A stretch of 64,000 bases of DNA, taken from the NCBI GenBank assembly GCA_029747015.1, contig JAKOGI010000574.1, positions 221,001 to 285,000 on the forward strand. The letters are read 5' to 3'. Within the stretch, counting starts at the first letter, position 1. Each line of letters begins with the position of its first letter. The position numbers were made by a program, and so were the translations under genes. Shown here piece after piece: positions 53,735-64,000 of this stretch. Under the pieces are notes generated by a model that ran no database searches, had not been told where the DNA came from, and was given only the letters and a program-made list of their open reading frames with translations. This DNA is from Carnegiea gigantea. Taxonomy: Eukaryota; Streptophyta; Magnoliopsida; Caryophyllales; Cactaceae.

Positions 53735-55250
53735 TATGAGTCTTTGATCATTTGTCTCTTTCTGTACAAGATATAAGCCACATATGAGGTTTATTTGGGT
53801 AATGTTTATCTAAGAATAAAGTCAAACGAGAAGGCTATCTAAAGCTAAATAAAAGGAAGTACACGATAATAGGTAATGACGAGGCATTGACTGTAACATG
53901 ATATGAATGGGTGATCCTCCCATGAACTTTTTGATGATGTTATATTTAAAATTTTAAGTTGCTTGTATAGAAGAAAAATGGTGTTTGTGCCTAGCAATGG
54001 CATTTATAGCACATACAATAGAGTCACTTGCAGCTTCTTTCTTAATATCATGTGTCATTTATGTGCATTATTCAGTATGTTGCATCTCCAATAATATGCT
54101 ATTGAATCGGAACATTAAATTCAAGTGAGGTTGCATGAGTAATATCCGAAATTTAACCATTGGAACATGAAAACTAAGGGAAATGCTTTGGTTAGCAATT
54201 ATAATGCAACATTTGAATTGGTCTCACATTCCATCATGTCTTTCGCAAACTTTTCCTTGTTGTGAGACTTGACACTTAGAATCGTAACTAAATAGAGTTG
54301 AGTGTTTATGATATCATGCCAAGTTCTTTTTTTGGGTGCATATGAGGCTTAAAGGCCATTGTACGTGAGATTTGAACTCAGTTGATTAGCAACAACTTTA
54401 AAAAAAACTTTTCCAACTAAGTTAGTTGACGCCCACAAAATATCCTGCTACGTGAATGATCTTTTCTTAAATTTTGTGAGAACAATATATCTATCAGCCA
54501 TTGTAAGAGAAGGGCAACATGTTCATTTCTCCTACTAAAACATTTAGGGTACATTACAGGTAGCTAAAAGGTCATAATTTTAAAGCTCCTTTATATACCA
54601 TGTGTCTTTTAACTTTCTACTAATTTCACCTATGTGGAATAGTTCATTCACCAAACAACCATTCTAATTGTACAGACAAAACGTGTAGATATTATGATAC
54701 TTATGCCAATTTATCTTTTTTTTTTTTGTTTACCCAAAAATTAAATATCATTTTTATTTAACATTAAGTAAAACTAATACAAGCCCATAACCCTCCATCT
54801 GCCCTTCCCCAACAATTAAATTTGCCCTTACCCACTGATTAAAGCTTATTAGTGAGCTCCAGTAAACTAGCAAATACCACCGATTCGATAGAGCTTAATT
54901 CAAGAGCGAAGTCCATCAAGGCAAGAAACTCGATTATCAAGTAAATTTTGGCCGCCGGAATAACACGAAAAAAAAACTAGAAAAAGGGAGAAAGAAGGGC
55001 AATGTGAACCCAACCAAGGGGAAAGCTTGAATTTTCAAACCAACATGGCGTAGGCAGTTAGAAATGAGGCTTTGTCGGGGAGTTTAACACCTCTGATTAG
55101 TACACAAGTGTGATCTGGGAGTTTTTTTAAAAAAAGGGACTTAGGGGATATGTGAGAAACGGGGAAGGAATAAAACAGGGGTTGGGAAGGAAGGTTGAGG
55201 AATCCAAGGGCTAAAAAATATCATAAAGTATTTAATTTTTTGGTTTTGAA
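53735..55250. other. AT-rich spacer
   Basis: No exon, RNA gene or element end is recognised. A T run at about 54,718 and an A-rich stretch near 54,970 are the only marks. Confidence 0.45.
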
Positions 55251-56985
55251 TTACTACAGTGTTTGGTTAGAAAGAAAATATTTTTCTCGAAAAATCATTT
55301 TCCATGAAAAATTTTTTCCAAGGAAAACTGAATTTCATATCACATTTCCGTTGTTAGGTACAAGATAAGTCATTTTTCATTGAAAAAAGGAAAAACATCA
55401 ACTGAATTATTTAAGTAGCAAAAAAATACCGATTGAATGGTTGTAGCAGAGAAAAATGCTGATCAAATGAAGGAATGTTGAGTTTAAAATTTATATTTGA
55501 GTTTTTCATATTTCCAATCGGATAATTAAGTTTAAATTTAAATCGTTGAAATTATTTAAGTGACGGAAAAATCAATTGAATTGTGTAAGTGATGAAAAAT
55601 GTAACGAACTGACCTAAAATCACACAACACAACTCACTAATATGGGAAGTTCAACAATTGGGCCCACAAATCAAACCCACCAAACCCAAAAGTGGAAGGC
55701 CTTTTTGATATGCTTTGTAGGCATAGAACTTATATACTCAATATCTTTCTTTCAAACTGACAATGTGGGATAAGGGCCCCTTACAATACACATTCATACA
55801 TACAGATTATTGGGGCGTTACACACTCCCCCACTCATAGAACGCGATGTCCTCATCGCTGGGCTCGAATATTCTCCCTAGGCAAGGCAATGTGGGCTTCC
55901 AGAGGCATTAACCCACCACGTCGTTGCCATCAGTCTCAATGCATAGCACCACCTGCTTCCCTTACTAGACCAGGACTATTATGGAGACTGCACAGTAAAT
56001 CTCAATGTGGCCCACACATTGCGGAAAGGAACTTGTCTCTGATACCAAATATAAGAACCGACCCAAAATCACACAACATACTAACATAGGAAGTTCAACA
56101 ATTGGACCCACAAATTAAACCCACCAAACCCAAAAGTGGAAGGCGTTGTTGATATGCTTTGTGGGCATGAAACTTATAAACTTAATATCTTTCTTTCAAA
56201 CTAACGATGTGGGATAAGGTTCCCTTATAATACGCATTTATGAATACAGATGCTTGAGGCGTTACAAAAAATATCGATAATTATCGTGCAAAGAAAAATA
56301 TTGATCGAATGAAGGAACGTCATGCTAAAAATATGGATTTAAGCCTATTTTAATCTTTCCTATTTGATGATCATGTTTTGATCCAAACTGTTAAAATTGT
56401 TCTAGCAATAAAAAATATTAACTGCATTATTTACGTGGTGAAAAATATCAATTGAACTATCGTGATGGAAAAAAATGTTGATCAAATGAAAGAATATTGA
56501 GCTCAAAATCTAAATTTAAGCCTATTTTAATCTTTTTGTTCTCTGATGATCAAGTTCTGATCCAAACCGTTGAAATTGTTTTAGTGGCAAGTGAATTGAA
56601 TTGTTTAGGTGGCAAAAAATGTTGAGTAAATATTTGTGGCGAAGAAAAAAATTGACCAAATAAAAGAAATTTGAGCTCAAAATATAGATTTGAATTTATT
56701 TTAATCTTTCCTATCGGATAGGCAAGTTTCTATTCAAATCGTTGAAATAAATTTTACAACTAAATTTTGGCTGATCATATCGTCAAAGAGTTGAAGGAAT
56801 AAAATCAACTTCCTATCCTCTCAAAAAGAAATCATTTTCCTCTATCGGGGGGGGGGATCATTTTTCTTGAAAAATAGTTTTTCATTCTTTATTGTGCTAA
56901 ATAACGGAAAATTGGAAAATCATTTTCTAGAAAAATCATTTTCCCCTCTCCAACCAAAACCATCTAAAAATAGATAAAAGAGAAT
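55250..56985. mobile_element. TIR-like element with internal repeats, split by a TRIM
   Basis: The left arm (about 55,258-55,325: TTTGGTTAGAAAGAAAAT, AAAAATCATTTTCC) and the right arm (about 56,905-56,968: GAAAATCATTTTC, CCAACCAAAACC) are imperfect inverted copies. Between them, a diverged unit of roughly 170-200 bp recurs from about 55,395, 56,267, 56,420 and 56,600, with AATTxTTTAAGTGG, AAAAATxTTGATCAAATGAA, GAGCTCAAAAT and CCGTTGAAATTGTT. No transposase is seen. This fits a non-autonomous DNA element with tandem internal repeats. Exact ends and target duplication are not resolved. Confidence 0.6.
55600..56266 (-). mobile_element. Complete TRIM (miniature LTR retrotransposon)
   Basis: Two direct repeats, 55,600-55,822 and 56,050-56,266, flank about 230 bp. 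On the - strand the order is LTR (TGTAACGCC start), two bases, primer site TGGTATCAGAGA (56,047-56,036; 11 of 12 to the initiator-Met primer site), internal DNA, polypurine GAGTGGGGGAGTG (55,835-55,823), LTR. AAAAA flanks both sides (55,595-55,599 and 56,267-56,271), consistent with a 5 bp target duplication. It has no coding capacity, so it depended on enzymes of other elements. It sits inside the internal repeats of a TIR element, so it is the younger insertion. Confidence 0.9.
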
Positions 56986-57350
56986 TCTTCTTCACTGTCG
57001 ACACCCATTTGGTGCCACTCATATCGATGCAACTAGGATTTTTGTTCACTAAATTAGGGCTCTATTCGGCAATAATATTTTAAGTCATGTTTAGCATTTT
57101 AAATAGGTCAAAACTTTACTTTTGCAAAATTCGAGTGTTCGGTAAAGTAGCATATTAGATTAGCTTTTGGCGTTTTACTAAGCGTTTTGAAAACGTTGCT
57201 AGTTTTAACATTTGAGGTTTGATAGCAGTGTTCCAATTTTTGCCTTCCGATAATACCCTTGAAGTTTAGTTAGATATTACATGTCATGCCCTTACGATAA
57301 AAGCCTAAAATTCTTGTTCACAAAAACCCTCACTGTCAACCCCCCTCCTT

Positions 57351-57383
<33 letters not shown>

Positions 57384-58229
57384 GAAACCATTGTTGTAGT
57401 TCAAGAAAACAAAGCAGAAAATCTTTAGGAGTAATTATAAGGTGAATATCATTAGCGAATGTATTAATTATTCCACGAATTAAGATTGTGGGTATTACTA
57501 TTGAACAATTAAAGTCATGATAACAACATTAAAGCATAAATGAAGGGCTTCAAGGAGGTTTTGGGAGGAGGAAGAGAAGGTGAGGCACATGTGACAGAGA
57601 GCTTGGACCTCTTGCTGGGTTGATCCAAACTAGGTTGAGAAATTATAATCCTTGTCTTCATATATTTACAAACTTACCAGATGTGTTGGATTAGACCATC
57701 TGTATGTTTGAAAGCAAAGATAAAATTGAGTTTTTCTTATTGTCTAAGGTTATAAGCAAGCACGGAAAAGAAAGGAACATGTAATAATTACCATGATTTT
57801 TTAGATGGTGAAGATGTGGAGATGTGGATGGAGAGTAGGACACTTGTAAAGTCATATAATTTTTTTAATGCTAGCCATCAGCCCCATGTTTTGTACCTCA
57901 GCCTGGTGCAGTATTGTGCTTACAAGTTTGGGGTTTTTTTGGGGGGGGGGTTGAGTCTCATGTTCACAAGTGTGTAGGACTATATTCACATGTTTTAATC
58001 CCCCCATTCTCTGATTAGTGTATTACACTAATCAATAGAATTTTAATTTCCTTATGCTTGTACTTTAGAATTTCTACCATATATTTGATTGTGTTCATTT
58101 TTTATTATTAGCTTTTGATAAGACAACTAAGGAGAGAGGATATTGATCCTTAATGTTTTATTTTATCGTATCTAAGTTTGATATTCGTGCTGTATAATGT
58201 TGGAAAATTATGAAATTAAAAGGGTGGAA
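56986..58229. other. Spacer, possibly the 5' end of the Harbinger element
   Basis: No gene is seen. TTAGGGCTCTATTCGGCAATA near 57,054 resembles the start of plant PIF/Harbinger or similar TIR elements, but I found no convincing inverted partner. A (CT)n tract lies at 57,349-57,380, and a G run near 57,940. Confidence 0.4.
57349..57380. repeat. (CT)n microsatellite
   Basis: CT repeats with TTT interruptions in a pyrimidine-rich stretch. Confidence 0.9.
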
Positions 58230-58980
58230 TGATAAAAGAGTTTTTCAAGTGGAGCTATAATGAGACTCTTGTCGTATGTGATGTTATTATTCAATGTATT
58301 GTGAAGAATGGACATGGACAGTGCATTAAATGGCGCGAAATTGAAAAGGAAGTTACTCATAGAATTGGACATCATGTGTAACTAATTATTGTAAGCACAA
58401 GTGTGATGCAATGAGAAATGTGTTTGAAAGCACTTAAAAACTATAGAAATAGGATTAGGCTGGGATCCCATTTGAGGAAAATTAAGGCTTCAACTGAGTG
58501 TTGGAAAGGACATTAAGGTTAGCTTTTAATCCCCTTAATTATACTCCATAGATGCACAGTAGCTTAGATATGTCTTGTGAAGTCACCTTATTCTAGTTCA
58601 TTATTTCGATATTTGATATAATGTAGGAGAATCTGTCTTCAAAAAGCTTTGAGATAAAGGTGAGTACATTACTTGAAGAAAACTGGGAGCATATATATGG
58701 AGATGCATATGCAACGGGAAAAAATATTTATGTACCTACTTTGGAACCTCCTATTATTAACATTGAGGAACATGAGAATGACCATCAAGCTGAAAATCAC
58801 ATGGAAGAAAGGCTAGGTGAAGAAGGTAACTTGCATATGTATAATCTTCAAGGTAATTCCTATTTTCAGTCAGTATTAGTATATGAAGATAACTTTTACA
58901 AATACTTTGTCAAGTGCGTGAGTAATGGTAATGATGACCAGACCAAAGTAAATATAATAAAGATGACTCTTCCGAAGTAA
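58230..58980 (+). pseudogene. Harbinger Myb/SANT-like protein
   Basis: The first part (about 58,250-58,510) translates as pieces of the plant Myb/SANT-like domain: WSYNETLVVCDVI, GQCIKWREIEKEVTHRIG, HKCDAMRNVF and KIKASTECWKG. After a likely intron (GTTAGC near 58,517 to TGTAG at 58,626) the frame at 58,660-58,980 continues with LLEENWEHIYGDAYATGKN. That fits the family segment before the variable acidic tail. In the superfamily this protein helps bring the transposase to the DNA ends. Internal stops (for example after GHHV) break the first exon. Confidence 0.65.
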
Positions 58981-59627
58981 ATAATCAACTTATCAGTACC
59001 TAAGTGGTAAGTCAAGGTGTCACAAGTAAGAACCTATCTAGACAAGCCCAAAAGTTTGTCTTAAAGACTAATCCTATGTAACTAAAGCGTAATAGAAAGC
59101 AATCAAGGGATCTGCAATGTGGGGCGCTCAAATTAAACACATGGTAGCATCTTGTAAAATAATGAGTCAAGGAGGATCAACTAGAATGAGCAAGCAGCAA
59201 TCATCCATGTCTACCATTACTACGACAATGAAAATTGTTAATCGTATGGTAGAAATTCAAATTTTAGAGAAAGGCGATGATTTTTAGTGCTATGATACTC
59301 ATGTGCTTGAAGATTCTATAAAGCAAGAAATCTTCTTAAATATGGATGATGATGGTTGTAGGTTGAAGTGGCTTCAGTATTTACATAGGATGAAAGACAA
59401 CTAATTAAGTTTCTGCTTTTCATATTTAAGTTTAGGGATATGTTTGCAAATTTTGCTCAGATTTTCAAAAGAGTTATTTTGTTAACTTTGTTTGGAGGAT
59501 TGAACTTGTTATTATTACTATCATAGATGGAGACATTGACTTTAAATATTTATTAATTATTAGTCTTTGCATTTTTCCCTTTTCCACTTATTATAAGCAT
59601 TTGGATTTGTTATTTCATCATTACAGT

Positions 59628-59692
59628 TATTGTTATTATTGTTTTTGTTGTTGTTGTTGTTGTTGTCATTTGTCTTATTATTATTATTTTTA
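59628..59692. repeat. (TTG/ATT)n microsatellite
   Basis: Mixed TTG and ATT triplets between the two Harbinger genes. The translation on the complementary strand is low complexity only. Confidence 0.9.
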
Positions 59693-59704
59693 GGGAAATT
59701 AATG

Positions 59705-60976
59705 GATTGTAATCAAATATAATATGATGAAATGGATTATGATGAGGATTACGATGAAATAGGGTATGATGACATGGATTATGAGGATATAATCCATAAC
59801 TTTTGGACTGTGACTTCATGTACAACAGCATTTACGACTATATATTATTATAAGTACATCTATGGGGAGCCTTGCATGACTTCTACTTTAACAGGAGAAA
59901 TATGGATCAAGGAGTTGATAAATGGTAATCCTATTCATTGCATTAATGCTTTTAATGGAGCCAATTTACTTGTAAGTTTGTGTGAGGAGTTGTCTACAAA
60001 ATATGGTTGCAACCAAGTAGTAGGATGTCAATTTTTGAGAAAGTTGTCACGTTTTTATATATCCTTGCTTTAGCTATTTCAAATAGAGTGGTTGGGAAAC
60101 GCTTTCAACATTCAGATGATACTACAAGTAGACTATTTCATGAAGTGCTAATTTCTACACGTGAGTTTAAGGGCCTCGTATGTGACATCATGAGACCAAG
60201 AGATTCAAGATTCAAACATATGCCGCCTTATTTTAAGGTGAAGATATATTACTATTTTTTTTCCCTAGTGATTTTGTGTACAAAAGATTTTACCCTATGT
60301 GTTGTGATATAATAATAGGATTGTATTGGATACATCGACAGTACACATGTGGCAGTATGTATTCTTGAGAATAAGCAGTTATCTTATAGAGGAAGGAAGG
60401 AGTATACTACATTCAATCTTATGGCAAAATGTGACTTTGATATGCATTTTACATTTGTGACAGCTGGATGGGAAGGATCAGCATAGGATGCTCGAGCTTT
60501 ATTGTGTGCAATTGAAATACGAGAATTGAATTTTACAAACGCTGGCCACCAGCATATTTTTTTGTTTTATGTCTCGTAACTCTTCCTCAGCCAGACTTTG
60601 GCAGAATAGCAGAGCAAGTAAAAGTATTAGTAGGCATAGCAAAAATGCTTTCTCCATTATGTCATTAATATATTTTATGTTTGCTCCACTAGAAGGCGTG
60701 CTCTCAAAAATTTTTACTTTACTTTTTTTTAGAACAAGCTAATTTTTCTTTTATATGTAATTAGGTCGGTACTACTTGGTTGATAAAGGATATCTTGAGG
60801 AAAGATTATCTAGTACCATATTCAAAATTAAGATACCATCAATCACAATTTCAAAATGAGCCGCCAAAAGATACTCAGGAAGCCTTCAACCATGCACACT
60901 CATCCCTTAAGAGTTGTATTAAGAGATCATTCAAAGTTTTGAAACAAAATGAAAAATACTTAATAGGATGCCTCTA
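59705..60976 (+). pseudogene. Harbinger DDE transposase, inactive
   Basis: Segments match plant Harbinger transposases: the N-terminal region at 59,732-60,310 (INAFNGANLLVSLCEEL, FLYILALAISNRVVGKRF, LICDIM-like), then the nuclease domain. The first aspartate is kept at 60,337-60,339 (YIDSTHV). It is followed by YRGRKEYTTFNLMAKCDF. The second aspartate is kept at 60,487-60,489, but the codon before it is a TAG stop (60,484-60,486). At the third catalytic position, expected glutamate in the IERxFGVLK segment, the codon at 60,921-60,923 is AAG, giving IKRSFKVLK. A frame change also occurs near 60,795. The enzyme would cut and paste DNA ends. This copy is dead. Confidence 0.8.
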
Positions 60977-61000
60977 GTATTGATACGTAAATAAGGATAA

Positions 61001-61380
61001 TAGTGGCTACATTTGCATTGTACAACTTTGTCCAAATAAATTCACCAAATGATTGAGTTTTTCAAGTACTTGAGCACTGAGCAGCATCCTGATTACATAG
61101 TGGTTGGTGATCTCTCATATACTACTTCTACAAATGAGGAAAACGCAAAATGAAGATCTGAAATGAAAGATGCTCATGCTCAGATTGTTGAATCTTTATG
61201 GCTTGCCAGACGACAAAATTAGTTTGGTTATTGTGTTTTCCATTATGACTTCACTTATGAGTTATGCAATATTTTGTGTTTTATTTATTTATCCTTTATT
61301 GTCAAAAAGAATTTCAGAAGATTAATTCTATGAGCAATGCTTCAATAATAAATTAATGCTCCAAATTTTGTGCCATCAGA
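61001..61380. other. Spacer after the transposase
   Basis: No gene is recognised. The sequence may still belong to the 3' part of the Harbinger element. Confidence 0.4.
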
Positions 61381-61471
61381 TTGTTGTTATAGTAGTAGTT
61401 GTTGTTATTGTTGTAGGACTAATAATAGTAGGTATTGTTGTTGTTCTTATTATTGTTGCAGTAGCAGTAGA

Positions 61472-61515
<44 letters not shown>

Positions 61516-61585
61516 CAACAACAACAACAACAACAACAAAAACAACAACAATAATAATAATAATAATAATAACAATAATAATAAT
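61381..61585. repeat. Compound triplet tract, self-complementary halves
   Basis: The left half (61,381-61,460) is TTG/TTA-rich and the right half (61,471-61,585) is AAT/AAC-rich, so the two halves can pair. Frames through it encode poly-Asn, poly-Ile and poly-Thr and are artefacts. Confidence 0.92.
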
Positions 61586-62180
61586 GGGAAAAAAATTAGT
61601 AATGTACTTTTTTATCATTTTATCTTAATCAGCTAACTCAACATCTAATTTTATCGGATACATTCTTTAGAAAAGTTAGTTAAGCAGATATCGACTATCT
61701 GCTAAAATGCAACAGCTATCCGCTGCTCCAAGGCCTAGGTCTAAAAAATTTTGCATTACAAGATTAGACCCTATGAAATTTCTTTGTAACAATTGTTAAT
61801 AATATTTTCTTTTATGTAGGGAGTTAGAGGGTTAAGTAATTGTCACTAAAACTCATTGTTAACGCACTCTTTTATTTAACACAAGATTCCTTTCCCATAT
61901 GAGAAAGCTTCATTCATTAAATAATGAGAAACTGAATGGATATTTTTAAGTTATAGTGGTATTCGGTACTATAACAATTACTCAAATTGGCAAGCACATA
62001 AAAAATATAAAAATTTAGTTTCATTCTTATTTTCTACTAAGTACATAAAAAAAATTAAATTCCATTCCCAAGCCTCTAGATTTTAGAGCAAACACAGCGG
62101 CACACTCGCGCGAGGAGAGAGGGAGTCGAGCGAGGGGAAGTGAAGCTCAAGGGTGTGCAGTGATCTCCTCAAGACGCACG

Positions 62181-62220
62181 CCTCACGAGTTTCCTCGGCT
62201 CCCACAACCAACTCGTGAGG
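62181..62220. repeat. Perfect 11 bp inverted repeat
   Basis: CCTCACGAGTT (62,181-62,191) and AACTCGTGAGG (62,210-62,220) are exact reverse complements with an 18 base loop. It lies about 725 bp upstream of the SDH2 start codon. Confidence 0.9.
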
Positions 62221-62718
62221 AATTTTTTATTTTTTAAAAATATTTTTAATTAGTTTTTAATATTTTTAATTACTTTTTCTTTTATTTTTTTGGTCCTAAA
62301 ATAAAATTGTGTATTATTGTATGGGTCCAGAGATATTATTTTATTTGGTGAGGAACAATGGTGAGCCTGCCATTGCAGAGAGTGAGAATTGTGAGGCAAA
62401 AAGTTGAAGAGATGACTAACGTGATGGTAAAAGGATCCAACTGATAAGTCAAAAAATGACCCACTATTATTTTTGCTCTTATTTTTGGATTCCCTTCCAT
62501 ATTTCCATTTTTCTTCACCATATGAAACGAGCCGTAGGTATTGTAGCAGTTACTCAAAGTTGCATCCAATTACGTCACGGGTGCATGGATCATCGAGAAA
62601 CATGGGGAACCAAACGCCAAATGATGATTACATTCAACGGCGGAGATTATACGAGTGTACCACGAGCAAACCACGATACCCAAATCACCTGCGGCCATCA
62701 CTCTTTCCACGTCGTGAG

Positions 62719-62723
62719 CCAAT
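62719..62723 (+). promoter_or_regulatory. CCAAT box of SDH2 (putative)
   Basis: CCAAT in GAGCCAATCAACGG, about 222 bp before the start codon and just after CCACGTCGTG, which holds an ACGT core. This is a plausible promoter element. No clear TATA box was seen. Confidence 0.35.
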
Positions 62724-62867
62724 CAACGGCTCAGATTATCCCACATCTATCTTCCCAATTCTACCCACCCGTTTCATACCTCCCTTTTCAAATTCCCTAT
62801 GCCCCTTTTCGTCATTTATCCCTCCCACCAATCTGACACATCTTCAACCAAAAACCTTGAAACAACC

Positions 62868-62940
62868 AACCCCCTTTCTCTCTCGTTTTCCTCCATTTTC
62901 CCTCTTTCCACCCCCCTCTCTCTTCTCTCCTTTGAGCTCC
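62868..62940 (+). promoter_or_regulatory. Pyrimidine-rich leader of SDH2
   Basis: A C/T-rich stretch leads up to the ATG, as is common in 5' untranslated regions and core promoters of plant housekeeping genes. The transcription start was not determined. Confidence 0.45.
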
Positions 62941-62944
62941 AGCA

Positions 62945-63595
62945 ATGGCGACCGGACTCCTGCGCCGCCGCGCCTCCGCCGTAGCTCCACCGGTGTGGCG
63001 CCTACTTCAGCCGAGGCTTCATGCAACGGAGGCGAAAACCGAATCGAAAGATGCGACGATGAAGACTTTCTCGATCTACCGGTGGAATCCGGCTAATCCG
63101 TCGAAACCTGAGCTCCAAAACTATGAGATCAATCTCAAGGAGTGCGGTCCTATGGTTCTTGATGCTCTGATCAAGATCAAGAACGAGATCGATCCTACTC
63201 TCACTTTCCGGCGATCTTGCCGTGAGGGTATTTGCGGATCATGCGCAATGAACATCGACGGGTGTAATGGTCTCGCTTGTCTCACGAAGATCCCGTCCGG
63301 TGCACCGACGATGATCACGCCGTTGCCGCATATGTTTGTGATTAAGGATTTGGTGGTTGATATGACGAATTTCTACAATCAGTATAAGAGTATTGAGCCA
63401 TGGTTGAAGAGAAAGACGCCACCACCAGTGCCCGGGAAAGAGTACCCGCAGAGTAAGGAGGATAGGAAGAAGCTTGACGGGATGTATGAGTGTATTCTCT
63501 GTGCTTGTTGCAGTACCTCTTGCCCTAGCTATTGGTGGAACCCTGAAGCTTATCTTGGCCCAGCAGCCTTGCTCCATGCTCATCGGTCAGTGCTC
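62945..63595 (+). CDS. SDH2: Succinate dehydrogenase iron-sulfur subunit, first coding exon (partial)
   Basis: This is the iron-sulfur subunit of mitochondrial complex II, which passes electrons from succinate oxidation to ubiquinone. The 217 codons in this exon begin with an arginine-rich mitochondrial presequence ([12 protein letters not shown], to about residue 30). The ferredoxin-like domain follows, with the [2Fe-2S] cysteines in CREGICGSC and the later C of GLAC (about residues 93-113). The start of the C-terminal domain carries the [4Fe-4S] motif [12 protein letters not shown] (about residues 184-195). The exon ends in LLHAH plus CG at 63,595, followed by GT. The rest (second and third cluster cysteines near the C-terminus) lies beyond the window. 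The start is the first ATG in frame and gives a normal presequence. The frame is clean and GC-richer than its surroundings, unlike the decayed relics elsewhere. Confidence 0.97.
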
Positions 63596-64000
63596 ATGCC
63601 ATCATTTTGTCTCTCATAGGGTTTGCTGTTTTTATTTATTTATTTATTTATTTCGTCTGCTTCATTGGCATAGGAAATAATTTTCCGAAGGTGGCAACTA
63701 GTGTTGGGTGGGGTGGGTTTGGGTGCATCTGACATGGTATTCATCGTGTGAAATAATATATGATGATATTTAGTCGACAAACAACACCTAGTTGTACTTG
63801 TTTAGATGATTTGTTACATTTTCAATTATATAGAAACACCCCTTATTATATAATTGGGTTTTGGAGAATCATCATATGGGTAAATGCACCAAATTAGTTG
63901 AATTTTCCGTGCTGCATGGGTTCGGAGGGCACATCGTTGCTTTGAAAGCAGGACAAATGTTTTTGAGAGATGAAAAAGAAAAAACATTTGGAGGTTCTTC
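63596..64000 (+). other. First intron of SDH2 (incomplete)
   Basis: Starts GTCAGTG after CATCG. Reading on without splicing reaches a stop at 63,617-63,619 and lacks the remaining cluster cysteines, so an intron is required. It contains a short (TTTA)n stretch at about 63,635-63,651. No acceptor leading into the next SDH2 exon is seen before the window ends. Confidence 0.85.

Larger units (their letters stand above)
58230..61000 (+). mobile_element. Dead PIF/Harbinger transposon
   Basis: Both genes of this superfamily are present as relics in the same orientation: a Myb/SANT-like DNA-binding protein (58,230-58,980) and a DDE transposase (59,705-60,976). Termini and the expected 3 bp target duplication were not resolved. 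A possible left end is near 57,054. Confidence 0.8.
61586..62867. other. SDH2 upstream region
   Basis: No other gene is seen. It holds a GC-rich patch (62,095-62,220) with an 11 bp inverted repeat, an AT-rich block (62,221-62,350) and, nearer the gene, a mixed region with a CCAAT box. Open frames at 62,456-62,836 and 62,473-63,096 overlap the leader and show no family match. Confidence 0.5.

Noticed and set aside
55763..56089. 108-codon open frame
   Set aside because: It covers the internal region and primer site of the TRIM, which is non-coding in this class.
61356..61636. Poly-Asn, poly-Ile and poly-Thr frames
   Set aside because: Translations of the AAT/AAC tract.
62473..63096. 207-codon open frame overlapping the SDH2 start
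   Set aside because: Different frame from SDH2, starts in the promoter and leader, low-complexity Ser/Pro-rich and without family match.
63596..63619. Unspliced extension of SDH2 to a stop at 63,619
   Set aside because: It would drop the remaining cluster cysteines, and a GT donor lies at the conserved exon end.

Overview
This is nuclear DNA of a flowering plant, very probably a eudicot. Evidence: split genes with GT-AG introns, an SDH2 gene of plant type, and plant-type Helitron, PIF/Harbinger, Ty1/copia, Ty3/gypsy-like, TRIM, LINE and pararetroviral remains in AT-rich sequence with many (TA)n, (GA)n and (AAT/AAC)n tracts. I cannot name the species. Only one gene looks intact: the first coding exon of succinate dehydrogenase iron-sulfur subunit (SDH2, 62,945-63,595, + strand), which continues beyond the right edge. 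Everything else recognisable is a pseudogene or a decayed mobile element.

Layout. 1-8.4 kb: a broken multi-exon copy of a plant membrane-protein gene (Arabidopsis At3g27390-like), + strand. Its largest intron holds an antisense LINE relic. 8.4-12.8 kb: AT-rich DNA, then a 2.5 kb unit with short inverted ends and CCCGA-rich blocks at both ends. 12.8-18 kb: a LINE fragment (endonuclease plus partial reverse transcriptase), + strand. 18.4-20.3 kb: a GC-rich island, then an LTR with a perfect initiator-Met primer site, - strand. 20.4-26.4 kb: a decayed Helitron on the - strand, with a RepHel protein and an RPA-like protein. 26.4-34.2 kb: AT-rich DNA with local duplications and a broken ERdj7-type DnaJ gene (30.0-32.0 kb).

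34.3-36.95 kb: a Ty1/copia pol relic whose reverse-transcriptase active-site region is occupied by a ~370 bp (TA)n tract. It abuts an endogenous caulimovirid-like fragment (36.97-39.4 kb) that keeps a plausible viral promoter and poly(A) signal. 39.4-46.6 kb: mostly unassigned A-rich DNA. 46.66-53.73 kb: an internally deleted LTR retrotransposon with a 5.1 kb 3' LTR, a truncated 5' LTR, a polypurine tract and a matching 5 bp target duplication (GTTTC). Its LTR carries six 96 bp tandem units that fold into stem-loops with apparent compensatory changes. 55.2-57.0 kb: a TIR-like element with internal repeats, into which a complete 667 bp TRIM has inserted. 57-61 kb: a dead PIF/Harbinger transposon. 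61.4-62.9 kb: microsatellites and the SDH2 upstream region.

I found no new multi-gene functional system. The observations most worth checking are the covarying stem-loop array in the giant LTR, the (TA)n tract at the copia catalytic box, the copia/pararetrovirus junction, and the TRIM nested in a TIR element.
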